A stretch of DNA of 56,259 bases from positions 102,325 to 158,583 of the forward strand of contig NW_005434660.1 of the NCBI RefSeq assembly GCF_000315625.1, written 5' to 3'. The position numbers and the translations under genes are program-made. The notes beneath the pieces were generated by a model, which was not told the DNA's origin, did no database searches, and was given only the letters and a program-made list of their open reading frames with translations. This document shows, piece after piece, positions 1 through 13,798 of this stretch. Position 1 is the first letter of the stretch. Every line of letters starts with the position of its first letter. The DNA is from Guillardia theta CCMP2712 (lineage: Eukaryota > Cryptophyceae > Pyrenomonadales > Geminigeraceae).

Positions 1-3652
<3,652 letters not shown>

Positions 3653-3905
3653 GGGGAAGAAATTCTTGAAATGTAGATGAAAGTGAAGGAAAACCTTTAT
3701 CACCGTCATGTTCGAACAAGAAGTTTCAGACGCTGATGGAGCGACAAGGGAGATGGGGGGAGGAGCGAGAGGAGCGAGAGGGGAGGAGAAGTTTGGAAGA
3801 AGATGAGATGGAAGGGGGGAGGAGGAGGAGGAGGAGGAAGGGAAGGAAGGAAGAGGACGAGGACGAGGAGGGGGAGGAAAGAAGGGAGAGGAGGAGGAGG
3901 ATGCA

Positions 3906-6900
3906 TCAGGGCAAGCGTGATATCTCCTCCTCCAGCTGGTCGGTGAGGACATGGAGCTCGCGGCGGATGTCGGAGGAGAGCGACTCGCGCGCCCACCTCC
4001 TGCACTCGCCCAGCACGAAATTTCTCAGCTCCTTGAAGTGAGCGCGAACTAGGTCCTCGAACCCCATCTGAAGGCGAGTGAGGAGACGAGGAAGAGAAGC
4101 GAGGAGGGCAGGAGGGAGGGAGAGGGGAAGAGGAAGGGAGGACGAGGTGAGGGAGGGAGGGATGGGCAGTGGAAGAAGCAGGAGGGCAGGGAGGAAGGGG
4201 AGGAGGGGACTGGAGGTCACCGGAGGGTTTCGAAGGTGCTCGAGCATGGCATAGCGAACTGTGTTGAGACGGATAGTGTCGTTGTACTCCCTGCTCCTCC
4301 TCCTCCCCTCCGGCGAGGACTTCTGCAGCTCGTACCCTGATTCACCTGTCAACCCTCCACCTCCCTCCTCTCCCTCTGTGGTTACAAGACCCTTATCGCT
4401 CTCCTCCCTCCTCCCTTTCCTGCCCCCTACATCTCGTTTGGTCTAGTTGACAGCAGATAAGAGGGGAGAAGGAGGAGAGAAGGGGGAGATGATGAAGAGG
4501 AGGGAGGGAGGGAGGGAGGGAGGGAGGGAGGGAGGGAGGGAGGGAGGGAGGGAGGGAGGAGCACCGGGTTCATTGAAGTAAGGTTGATCAACGAGGATGA
4601 GGCTCTGGATGGACACAAGAACCTGCGCGGTCTGAGCGCTGCGGGATGAAGCAGAGAAGGAGGCGGAGCAAGGGCAGCCGTTGTTAGGAGGAGGAGGAGG
4701 AGGAGGAGGAGGAGGAGGAGGAGGAGGAGGAGGAGGAGGAGGAGGAGGAGGAGGAGGAGGAGGGAGGAGGGAGGGAGGAGGAGGACGAGGATGAGGAGAA
4801 GCACTACCACCACCATGGTGGAGGATACCTGAAGGAAGGTGCTTGAGGAAGGGTTCCAGGCTTCTCCGTGCCAGGTGCCCAGGAGGGAGAGGCAGACCTT
4901 GCCGTCGGAGTAGAGGTTGGGGTTGAAGCGGACGAGGCCGTTGCCGGTAGTGCGGAGGAGGAGGAGAGGAGGAACGTCAGGGTAAAGGTCGGGGAAGAAA
5001 ACATCGAAGAGGAAGAGACCAAGGGCGTACGGGGAGCCTGTGGGGCCGGAGATGGCGACCTGAGCGACGTCCATGCGCGTCTCGTCGACAAGGAGGAAGA
5101 TGGCGGCGGCGGGGGAGGAAGGAAGACTTCCTGCTTGTGCGAGAGCATGCAGCTCCTGGACCAGCCGCTTCACCTTCCTCCTCGATGCCCCGAGCTTGCT
5201 CCCGGCTATCTCGTGCCGGAAGCTGTGCCCCACGTACCGCTCCTCCTCCCCCGCCATGTTCGCGTTCCTGAAGCTCAGGTGCTTCATCGTCTCAGAGTAC
5301 AAGAGCCTGTCTGCCTCCTCCGGCTCCCACGCCTTCTCCTCGGCCACCTCTTCTTGTCCTTCAGGCTCGGAGGAGGCGGAGGAGGCGGCGGGCAGGGAGT
5401 GAAGGTCGGAGGGCAGGAGGGAGAGGAGGGAGCTGATATCCTCCTCACTCAGAGAGGAGCTGGAGCGCAGCAGGCGGAGGAAGTGGTCGTAGCCTCCTGC
5501 CTCCTCCCTCGCCCTCGCTCGCAGGGCAGCCCGCAAAGTGTCTGCTCCCCTGAGCTGGAGCAGGAGCAGAGCAAAGCTCTCCATGAGCTGGGAGGGGAGC
5601 AGTCCGTAGGAGGAGGCATCCTCCACCAAGAGCCTCTCCCTCCCCTCCCCGCAGACCTGAGAGGCACAGGAGCAGAAGAATCCTGCAAGCTTGCTCCCCA
5701 TCTTCTGCGAGCGGCCGAAAGTCTCCTGCACGTCGTGGAAGAGGAGGAGGCGCCGAACAAGCTCCATGCTCCTCCTCGTCAGGTTCAGAAAGTGGCGGGC
5801 GATCCCCTGCAGCTGCCCAAGGAGGACAAGCCGGTCCCTCCTTTCCTGCTCCTGCAGCTTCAGCCAGCGATCGTCCTTCTGCTCTCGCTGGATGGAGGCG
5901 ATGTCCGCAAGGCGACTGAGAGCGTCGCTGACAACGAAGACGCAGTCGCTCAGCACGTCATCCAGCAGAGTCTCCACCAGCTCCTCCTCCTCCCACTCGT
6001 CAAGAAGGAATGCTCCTCCTCCTCCTCCTCCTCCTCCTGCTGACGGCTGCCTCACAGGAGAAAACAGCTGTGCGCCACATCCTGCTCCTGCTGCTCCTCC
6101 TCCTTCTGCCTCATCACGGGAGAAGAGGAGGAGGAGGCATCCGAGCTTGTACCTTGCAACGTTCTTGTCGAATACATGAGCTTCTGATGACAGAATTCCT
6201 TGCACATCACAGTAGACCTCTGCCAGCGACCTCCACATCCTCCTCCTCCTCCCTCCCACGTTCCCCTGCGGCCCTGCAAGGAAATTTGGTTATTTTTCCT
6301 CCTCCTCGCCATCGTTCTGCTGCTGCTGCTCCTCCTCCTCCTCCTCCTCCTCTTCCTCCTTCTAGCTGTCCTCCTCCTCCTCCTCCTTCACCCCCTCGTT
6401 GTGCTCCTCCACCCCCTCGTTGCTGCTGCTGCTGCTGCTGCTCCTCCTCCTCCTCCTCCTCGTTGTGCTCCTTCTGCTCCTCCTCTCAGCTCACCTGAGA
6501 TGGGATAGAGTCGACTGTCCCAGGCTGGTCGCCGCTGGCTATCGTCTCTCTCGTACAAGTTGAACAGAAATTCCCCCAGGCGATAACGGAGGAAATTGCT
6601 GGTGACAAACGAGATTTGAATATCAGTATCTCGACATCTCAAGAATTGAAATCTCTCCCCAAGATTACGACATTTCAAATCAAGAAAGTCTCAAAGCTTT
6701 CACACTCCATCCCGTCAATATCCCACATTTCAATCGTCTCATCTCAATTTCCGCATCCCGGTGCTCCGCATTTCAACTCACTCATCTACATTTCAAATCT
6801 TGTGAAACTCCGTTTCTCACCTCACCAAACCTCCAGCTCGCGACAGCAAGTACGGGAAAGAGTCAACGATCCAGGGGCAGGCAACTGACTCGCACAAGAA

Positions 6901-9183
6901 GGAGTGCTGAGATATAGTTTCATGAGCGACGTGTCATGAGAAAGAAAAAAGTCAAATGTCATGAGAAAGAAACAAGTCAAAGTCACCTCGTCCATCCAGA
7001 TCATATTGAGGAATTGCAGACAATCTCTCAAGATGCAAGATGGAACAAAACACAGCTTCTCCCTCGTTTCTAGAGCCCTTTCCTGCACTCCTCCTCCTCC
7101 TCCTCCTCCTCCTCCTCCTCCGTCACTCTCGAAGCGGGAGGAGAAGGATGCTATCCAAGACAAGCAGAATCCAACGAGTCTGAGCACCAGCTCCTGCGTC
7201 CCTCCCTGCTCAACCGCTGAGCCTCGAGGAGCGACCAACAAGCACCGAGAGGGGAAGAAGAGGAGCGAAAGCAGTGCTTGTAGCTCATTCCTTCCCTCCG
7301 TCTGCTTCCTCAGGCGGAAAGCTGGGAGGAGGCACTTGTGAAAGCTGAGGAGGAAGAGCGGCCAGATGGCTGAGATAAAAGAAGTCTGTCTCTCCTCCTC
7401 CTCCTCCTCCTCCTCTTGCACCACCTGCTCTTCCTGATCAGAAACCAACGAATTTCTCCCCTGCTCTCTTCGAGTGTTTCCCTTCTTCCCCCTCTTTCTC
7501 TCTTCTCCAATGCATTCTTCCCCCTCTCCTCTCCCTTCCCTCCCGTCTCCTCCTCCTCCTCCTCCTTCTCATAAATTCTGCTCACCTCAGCTGACTCGCA
7601 GATGGCTTCTGCTATCTCCTCCGCCTCCTCCCCGCTCATCAAGAACTTGTCCTGCTGCCCCTTGACCTCCTTGCTGCTCACTTGCTTCTTCTTCCCAAGC
7701 GGATCCTCTTGGCCCTCGTCTATGATGAAGCTGTGGCCTTCCATCAGAAGGAGGAGGGGGAAGAGGGGGAGGAGAGGAAGGAGGAGGAGGAGGAGAAGCA
7801 GGAGGAGCAGGAGGAGCAGGAGCAGGAGCAGCCAGACCACATAAGAGTTGTCGAGAGCAGAAGGATGATGTACGAGACAACTGGATGGAAAGAGGAGGCG
7901 AGGAGGATTGAAGGTGACAGGGCGTATCAAGGAGGAAGGGAACATCTTGACCTGCTGGGATCGAGTCGGGACCAGTTGCGATGAAGAGCAGAGTGAGGAG
8001 CAGCGAAGGGCTCGCAGAGGAGGGCGAGGAGGAAGGAGAGAAGAAGAGCAGCGGCTTCGGGAGATGCGTGTGAGGATTTCGAGTCCTCCAACATCTTTTC
8101 CTCGTCGAACTGACAACACTGGAAGAGTTTTGCTGGAGGAGAAAGTCGTAAGTTGAGCAGGAGGAAGACAAGACAAGACAAGACAAGACAAGACAAGACA
8201 AGACAAGACAAAAGCAAAGGAGAGAAGAGAGAAGAAGAGAAGGAGAAAAGGAGAGAGGAGAAGACAGGACAAGAGCGAAGGGAGGGGGAAAGAGGAGGAA
8301 GAGGAAGGAGGAGGAGTACAGGAGAAGCGAGGATTAAGGAGGAGAGGACAATGAGTTACCCACCTGCCATCTGAAAGAAACTTGATCGCAGATCAGCATC
8401 GCGCAGATTCAGCGCAGATTTCAGTCCGAAGAGAGAGAGGAGGAGGAAGCGACGGGACTTGTCGTTGTCTTCCCTCCCTTCTCTCGCCCTGCCGTCTTAC
8501 GTCACAAGCGCCGACGCTGTCAGGCAGGTACAAGCTCGTCCATCCTCCTAGCATGCAGCAGATCGCACTTGTAGAGAATTCTGATCATCAACTCAGTCAA
8601 TGATTCTCCTGCGTATCCCCTCTGCATCTTCCCTTCCTCTCTCCGTCCCTCCCTCTCTCCTCCTCTCCTCCCGCTTCTCGCTCCTCTCCTTCGACATGTT
8701 GCTAATTACCTTGACGGGGCTGTGGGCTCGCTAACAGATTGGTCGATTCTGAGAAAATCTGCAAACATGTAAAGGAAGAGAGAAGGAGGGATGGAGGAGA
8801 AGCAGAAGAAGGCTAGCGAGGACAAGGAAACAGGACGAAGAGGAGGAGGAGGAGGAGGAGGAGGAGGAGGAGGAGGAGGAGGAGGAGGAGGAGGAGGAGG
8901 AGGAGGAGGAGGAGAAGCAGAAGAAGTCTAGCGAGGACAAGGAAACAGGACGAAGAGGAGGAGGAGGAGGAGGAGGAGGAGGAGGACGAGGAGGAGGAGG
9001 AAGAGGAGGAGGAGGAGGAGGACGAGGAGGAAGAGTTACCTTGATCCATGCTGGTCTCAAGAGTGCTTCCCGCATGCTCCTGCCAATCGCATCGACCCTC
9101 CTGTTTCTGCCCTGCTGCTGCTCCTCCTCCTCCCAGACCCCCCGGGCGACGGCGAGGAGGGCAGGGAGCATCCTTTCCTCCAC
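3906..9183 (-). CDS. BIRC6-type ubiquitin-conjugating enzyme (E2/E3 hybrid family), C-terminal exons secure
   Basis: The UBC fold is plain: GPTGSPYALGLFLFDVFFP, then RFNPNLYSDGKVCLSLLGTW with the active-site Cys in GKVCLSLL, then VSIQSLILVDQPYFNEPG. The RFNPNLY.DGKVC form without HPN is typical of the BIRC6/UBE2O group. Supported exons are the UBC exon ending at 4829, then 4565-4622, 4221-4345 and 3906-4067 (stop at 3906). The tail after UBC (REYNDTIR, AMLEHLRNPP) also follows BIRC6. The UBC exon seems to start near 6277. Further coding pieces upstream (about 6500-6620, 7140-7420, 7600-7735, 7990-8130, 8540-8600, 9045-9180) probably belong to the same gene, but the 5' end is not defined. No BIR domain was seen. 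Introns carry long CT-rich repeats on the sense strand. In animals BIRC6 ubiquitinates caspases, Smac and LC3; here only E2 activity can be inferred. Confidence 0.8.
4496..4763. repeat. (GGGA)n and (GGA)n microsatellites in E2-gene introns
   Basis: A GGGA tract at about 4500-4558 and a GGA tract at about 4687-4762 lie in the two introns that flank the 58-base exon 4565-4622. On the sense (minus) strand both are pyrimidine-rich. Confidence 0.9.
8166..8211. repeat. (ACAAG)n pentanucleotide repeat
   Basis: About nine near-perfect five-base units. It sits between candidate exons of the minus-strand E2-type gene and is therefore probably intronic. Confidence 0.9.
8837..9034. repeat. (GGA)n microsatellite block, partly duplicated
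   Basis: Two long GGA tracts (about 8837-8914 and 8956-9030), each next to the same 40-odd-base unit containing AGCGAGGACAAGGAAACAGG (about 8815 and 8931). The unit plus its repeat has been duplicated. Location is intronic to the minus-strand gene, just 3' of the exon at about 9045-9180. Confidence 0.85.
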
Positions 9184-9194
9184 GTTGATAGAGA

Positions 9195-10871
9195 TCAGAG
9201 AGCAAGGGAGATGTTGGGAGAAGAAGCAACTCGACAGTGACTGAGGATGTGATAGGCTCTGAAAGACATCCTTGGAAAAGTTTTCATGCTGAAACAGGAA
9301 CGCTGTTTCTCGGCCCAGATCTGCGCAAGTGCAATGAGCAGAACATCTTCGTCAGAGTCCCCACAGACCGGAAGATAGGTTATCTGTGGACGATACTGGA
9401 GGAACGACATCGGGAGGGAGAGGGAGAGTTCCCTGTTTGAACAGAGTACCAACATTCACCATGACACTCAGTCTTGCTACTGCTGCGCATGCTGGAGACA
9501 TGCAGTCCAGCTTCTGCCAGACCCTGAAACACACAAGAAGAGCTATCTCACTCCTCCTCCCTCCTGCGATCTTGACGATCTGATCAGGTTGTGATGGTAT
9601 CGATTTGTACTTGACCCCCCAGAAATCTTCTGTCATCGCTTCACACATCTTTGCGTTCAGGGATGACAAAAGGTCGTCGAATGAAACAGCATCTTGCAAT
9701 CACTTTCAAAAGAGTAGAAAACGTGGCAGAGAGCAGCTCACCGGAAACACGGAACCCTGTCTTGTCCAAAATTTCAAGCTTCAACGCTTCCAGCTCATCG
9801 ACTTCACAATTAGTTTCTACAGTATCCTCGTTCAACTCGTCATCTGCCAAGACCACATTCCAATCATTCTGATCATCTTTTCCTGCCTCTATCACTTGCT
9901 CCGTCTCATGGCGCAAGAGAGGCTCTTCGCTCTTTTCCCTCTCAATCTTTTGTTCGGATTGCAACATGTCATCCTTCGGATTCAGAATCGAATTGTGTGC
10001 ATACTTTCGGAGTAAATCATTCTCGATGTCTGAAAATCTGGAGAACAACAAGAACAACAAAACATTCGTCATTCAACAAACAAAACGAAGAAGCTGAGAC
10101 CGTTGCAAGTATTCTTCGCCGATCATCAAGATCTCCTCTTCTCTCCATGGTGCATTGACATCGATTATCGCAGCACTCTGACCTGTGAAGCTGTCAAACT
10201 GGTGGAGACAGGTCAGGAGTGGCTAACAGATCCAAGTCATGCAGTCATAGAAAGTGCTCGACACCGAAGAAACCTTGCTCGAGCTCTCTGCATGATGCAG
10301 GAGGGATCTGATCGCTGCTCTTGCAGAAAACCCATCCTTGATCAACCTCTGAAAGACACTTTCCGAACTTGATAGAAACTCCCGAGCTGACTTGAACCTA
10401 TCTTGACCTACCAAAGTTCCTCCTTTGAGCACCGGGGATCTCCCTTGTTCCTTGCCAAGACTGGGAAACTCTTCTTCCTCAGAATAGTTTTCGCCACTTT
10501 CTTGTAACAAACTGCTACTCTCTTTCCGCCCTCTGTCGTTCTCCAGTTCGATACCCTCCGACGGCACTTCAGACTCCTCACATTCTATCCCCTCAAACTG
10601 CCTTCCATGGCTTTCTTTGCGATGGCTCACAGTAGAAGGTCTGCAAGAAACAACAATGTCACAATCAAAGTTGAAGTTCAGAAGCAGCTCACTTTGAAAG
10701 AGATGAAATCACGACTTCTGCACGGTCGTCTGCTTTTTGCCGCACCATTTTCTTTCGCTGTTCATCGTCCCTGTTCGTGTGCTTCTTGCCGCAGCTCTTG
10801 AGGAAGAGGAAGAAGAGCAAGGGAGCAAGAATCAGCAACAGCAACATCGATTCATCGTCCGACGCCTCCAT
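9195..10871 (-). CDS. Unknown protein with N-terminal membrane anchor, about eight exons
   Basis: Start chosen at 10871: the peptide MEASDDESMLLLLILAPLLF opens with an acidic stretch and one membrane segment, then a basic run (KSCGKKH, RDDEQRKKM). Exon 1 ends at about 10693. Exon 2 (about 10640-10226) is acidic and Ser-rich and ends in a helical piece (FQRLIKDGFSARAAIRSLL). Further exons at about 10212-10102, 10043-9750, 9707-9620, 9584-9500 and 9440-9195 are joined by phase-compatible GT-AG introns; the stop is at 9195. Motifs include REEEILMIGEEYLQR and DEDVLLIALAQIWAEKQR. I do not recognise the family. A tail-out, single-pass membrane protein with a helical cytosolic part is the simplest reading. 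The stop lies inside the first exon assigned to the downstream minus-strand gene in another frame, so the two models could instead be one longer gene. Confidence 0.5.
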
Positions 10872-11685
10872 CTCTTCTGGGTAAAGTGTGGGAGCGCTTG
10901 TTCTTTCAGCACAACATGCTTCTCTCTGCAAGAGATCCTAACATGAGCTCTTGACGATAGTCAGTAAGAAGCAACCGAGGAATGAGGGTTGTGATGACTT
11001 GATCGATCTTGATTGATACCTTGTCTGAATTGACGATCAGGAGCTGGGGGTGGGGTTGGGGCAAGGGAGGCAAGGGGGGCAGAAAGAGCAGGAGGGACAA
11101 GATCAGGAGCAGGAGGAGCAGGAGGAGCAGGGGGAGCAAGGAGATACTGAGAGCATGGCAGGTGAAAGGCGGACGGACATGGCAGGTCGGGGGGGAGCTG
11201 GTCGGGCGAATTCCCGCATCATCAAGTCCCCCACGGGGCCGGCCCGGCCCGGGGAACAGTCTGAGTCTGCCACCGACTGTGAGTGGTGACGATCCGGCGG
11301 ATGAACCCGCCGTGGACGGTGACCCCGGGCCCGGTACTGGCAGGCTGACTGCATTGGGGCCGCGCGGGCTCAGTCAGGGTTCGGGAGCGCCACGGGTTAG
11401 GCAGTAGCTAAAATCTGGGCTAATCCGGGAGTCCGATGATCAGTCAATAAACAGACCCTTTTATTGCAATACTCAGTGTGCTCGTTGAACAGATGAACGT
11501 CACAGAGTCTATCCACCACGGGTAATCTGCTTCTCATGATAAAATAACGGCGTAACGAGATATTTGCAATCCGTCTCGCAGCTTCCCTCACGACCGATGA
11601 GAACACTGCGGCAGCATCTGAGATGTGGAAGACGCAACTCCCACATAACACGTTGGTAGTGGGCGAAGTTTAAATCATCTTTAGT

Positions 11686-11723
11686 CACTCAAAGTTAAGT
11701 TAAAAAATAGTACGAGGACAATT
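11686..11723 (+). repeat. Dispersed repeat terminus, copy a
   Basis: The core CACTCAAAGTTAAGTTAAAA is followed by a segment ending GTACGAGGACAAT. It matches copies at 11763, 46714 and 46968 on the same strand and copies at 39074, 43899 and 44322 on the opposite strand. Confidence 0.8.
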
Positions 11724-11762
11724 AGCCGACTCAGCCTGTCGAGGAGGCTTGACCTTTACACT

Positions 11763-11802
11763 TTTACTCAAAGTTAAGTCAAAAAAACAGTACGAGGACA
11801 AT
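11763..11802 (+). repeat. Dispersed repeat terminus, copy b
   Basis: TTTACTCAAAGTTAAGTCAA, then an A-rich stretch and CAGTACGAGGACAAT. It begins 77 bases after copy a in direct orientation. Immediately upstream is AGCCGACTCAGCCTGTCGAG, similar to the GC-rich flank of copies near 44.3 kb. Confidence 0.8.
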
Positions 11803-11882
11803 CATGACATGGCCACTGATACGGCGAGAAGAGAAGAGACAGCTTGAGTACAGCCGCTTCTTAGTTCCGAGCCCGTGCCAGG

Positions 11883-13573
11883 CTATTCATCGGGGAAGAT
11901 CATTCCCTTGAGACCGAACCATGCTCGTATCTTATCCCTCAGCTTCAGCGCCTCCTCCGCCCAGTAGATCGCCTTGGCCTCCGCCTTGACAGCCCTCTCT
12001 GCTGCCTCCTTGGCGTAAACCTGCTTCGAGCGAGCGTTCTGCACGACTCTGGCGGCTTCTTGGAACTTCTTGTCTGCATGCATCTCGGCCTCTAGCGCGG
12101 GGAGTTCAATCTGTGAGTAGTCGGAGGCGTGGTAGGGGCGGGAGGAGATGTACTGCCCGTGAGTGTACAGCTGAACTTCCTTCGAGTTGGCCCGGAGCTG
12201 CTGGTATGCGTTGTACGTCACTACGTGCCCGTTGAGTTTGTCTCTCGACCACTGCCCCATGTGCTGCGTGCCGTCGGAAGCTCTTTGTATGCCCCACCCT
12301 TCCCTCATCCCGTCCACGTAGCAGCCCTTGTGATACCCTCCGTCAGCTGTTCGGTAGCAGCCGTTGCCCTCGATCTTTCCGTTCACCACCTCCCCTTGGT
12401 AGTAGTCTCCTGCTATCTCCCCGGAGTCCTGTCCCCACGTGTATCTCCCCAGTCCGTTCTTGAGATCGTGGGTCCAGTCTCCGACGAAGCTCTCGCCATC
12501 CTTGTACCTGAGGACGCCCAGCCCATGAAACTTGCCCTTGAGCCACTGACCGATGTACTCGCCTCCTTGCGGCCTGTTCCCGTTGGGGTTGAACTGATAC
12601 ACTCCCTGCCCTGTGCGCTGCCCAGCAATGTAGCTTCCTCTGTAGACGTCTCCTGCAAACTCTCCTGTGTCGCCATAGCGGTAGACGCCCGACCCCTGGA
12701 ACTTACCTCCCTCCGTGAACTCTCCCATGTAGATATCCCCGTTGAACCAGCACAGCACGCCGCTGGTGTGCGGTTGATCCCCCCGCCACAGGCCCAGGTA
12801 CTCCTCGCCTCCTCCATCTGGAAATGCAGGTTGTCAGGGAACCAGTTCTAGAGGAAGCGCATGGAGAGTACATGGAGGGTCTGGCCACTTCGCGACACCT
12901 CTTCCATCCTTCCTCCCTTCATCGTCTCGCTCCCCGTGATACTTGAGGCGAGTCGCCGCCTTGAGCTTGTACAGGGTTGACTCAGACAGCAGCATACGAA
13001 TCACTCCTGCCTTGCGCATCTGACGAATCCAATCGGATATTTCAACCCTGCGTGATCTGCACAAGTCAAGTCACTGCCTGGTGAGTTTTGCTCGGATATT
13101 GCATCAGTTCTTGCAAAGTTCGACTTCGAACGCACCTTTCCCAACGCTTCGGAGGAGGAGGAGCCGGCGTTAGCAGCCAGCGCCAAAACCCGATGTCGTT
13201 CTGCTGAGGGGACTTCTCTCTCCATGACTTCTCGAGCTGGTAGAGGTCAAGCTTGTCTGACTTCTCCTTCTCCAAATCGACGTTCTCCTCACTCGCCGAA
13301 CTCTTGATCGTGTTCTTTGACTTGTCCGTGTTGATAGTCTGTCTGGACTCGACCGAGACGTTGAGGACATCAAGGCTGTCGGAGGCCTCAGGAGCGACTC
13401 TCCTGCTCTTCTTCATCCTATCTGCACGGCATGAGCTTGCTAAGCTCCGAACACCCCAGTCTCCCTCCTCCTCCTCCTCGTCCCTCTACTACAAGCGAAT
13501 TTGACAAGGCGGCTAACCGACTTCGAATTTTTACTCACTTGAACAGCTTCTTAGGCGACTCAGAGGACAGCAA
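11883..13573 (-). CDS. MORN-repeat protein with C-terminal coiled coil
   Basis: At least six MORN-type repeats are visible (YRGSYIAGQRTGQGVYQF, YIGQWLKGKFHGLGVLRY, FVGDWTHDLKNGLGRY, YQGEVVNGKIEGNGCY, HKGCYVDGMREGWGI, HMGQWSRDKLNGHVV). They are followed by an Ala/Glu/Lys-rich helix (about the last 80 residues) and the stop at 11883. Exons: 11883-12817, 12899 up to about 13049, about 13132-13420, and probably a small exon at about 13540-13573 encoding SSESPKKLFK. The intron at 12818-12898 joins in phase (GR/DGGGEEYLG). The true start lies in or above the small exon and is not fixed; an ATG at 13416 is the alternative. MORN repeats bind membranes or act as scaffolds, for example in cilia and in budding of apicomplexans. 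The N-terminal third is charged and unrecognised. Confidence 0.8.
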
Positions 13574-13798
13574 CTGAAACACTTGCAACAATAAAGCGAG
13601 TCACTGTCAAGTGTAGCCCTTCAAGCGGGTTTATTCAAGTGCTGGCCCTGGTATGGTACAGCACTCGTATCATGCCCGGCCTTTGTACACTCAATATATA
13701 TGATATCGCAGTGAGAAGAAGAAACGAGGAAGATCTTTTACTATAGCACTGCTAAGGTGAAGGACTGGGAACTGAATGAAAGAGCAATAAAGTCCCAG

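Larger units (their letters stand above)
10930..11880. other. Intergenic island: GC-rich block followed by dispersed-repeat ends
   Basis: No convincing gene. About 11040-11170 is rich in GGA and GCAGGA. About 11190-11420 is very GC-rich with repeated GGCCCGGCC-like words and CpG. About 11660-11810 is AT-richer and carries two copies of the dispersed terminus described separately. This composition recurs near 39.1, 44.1-44.5, 46.9 and 49.4-49.7 kb. Confidence 0.6.

Noticed and set aside
4868-6043. Plus-strand 391-residue open frame
   Set aside because: It is the antisense shadow of the E2 gene, whose minus-strand translation has the UBC domain.
12129-12851. Plus-strand 240-residue open frame
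   Set aside because: Antisense to the MORN repeats, which are clearly coding on the minus strand.
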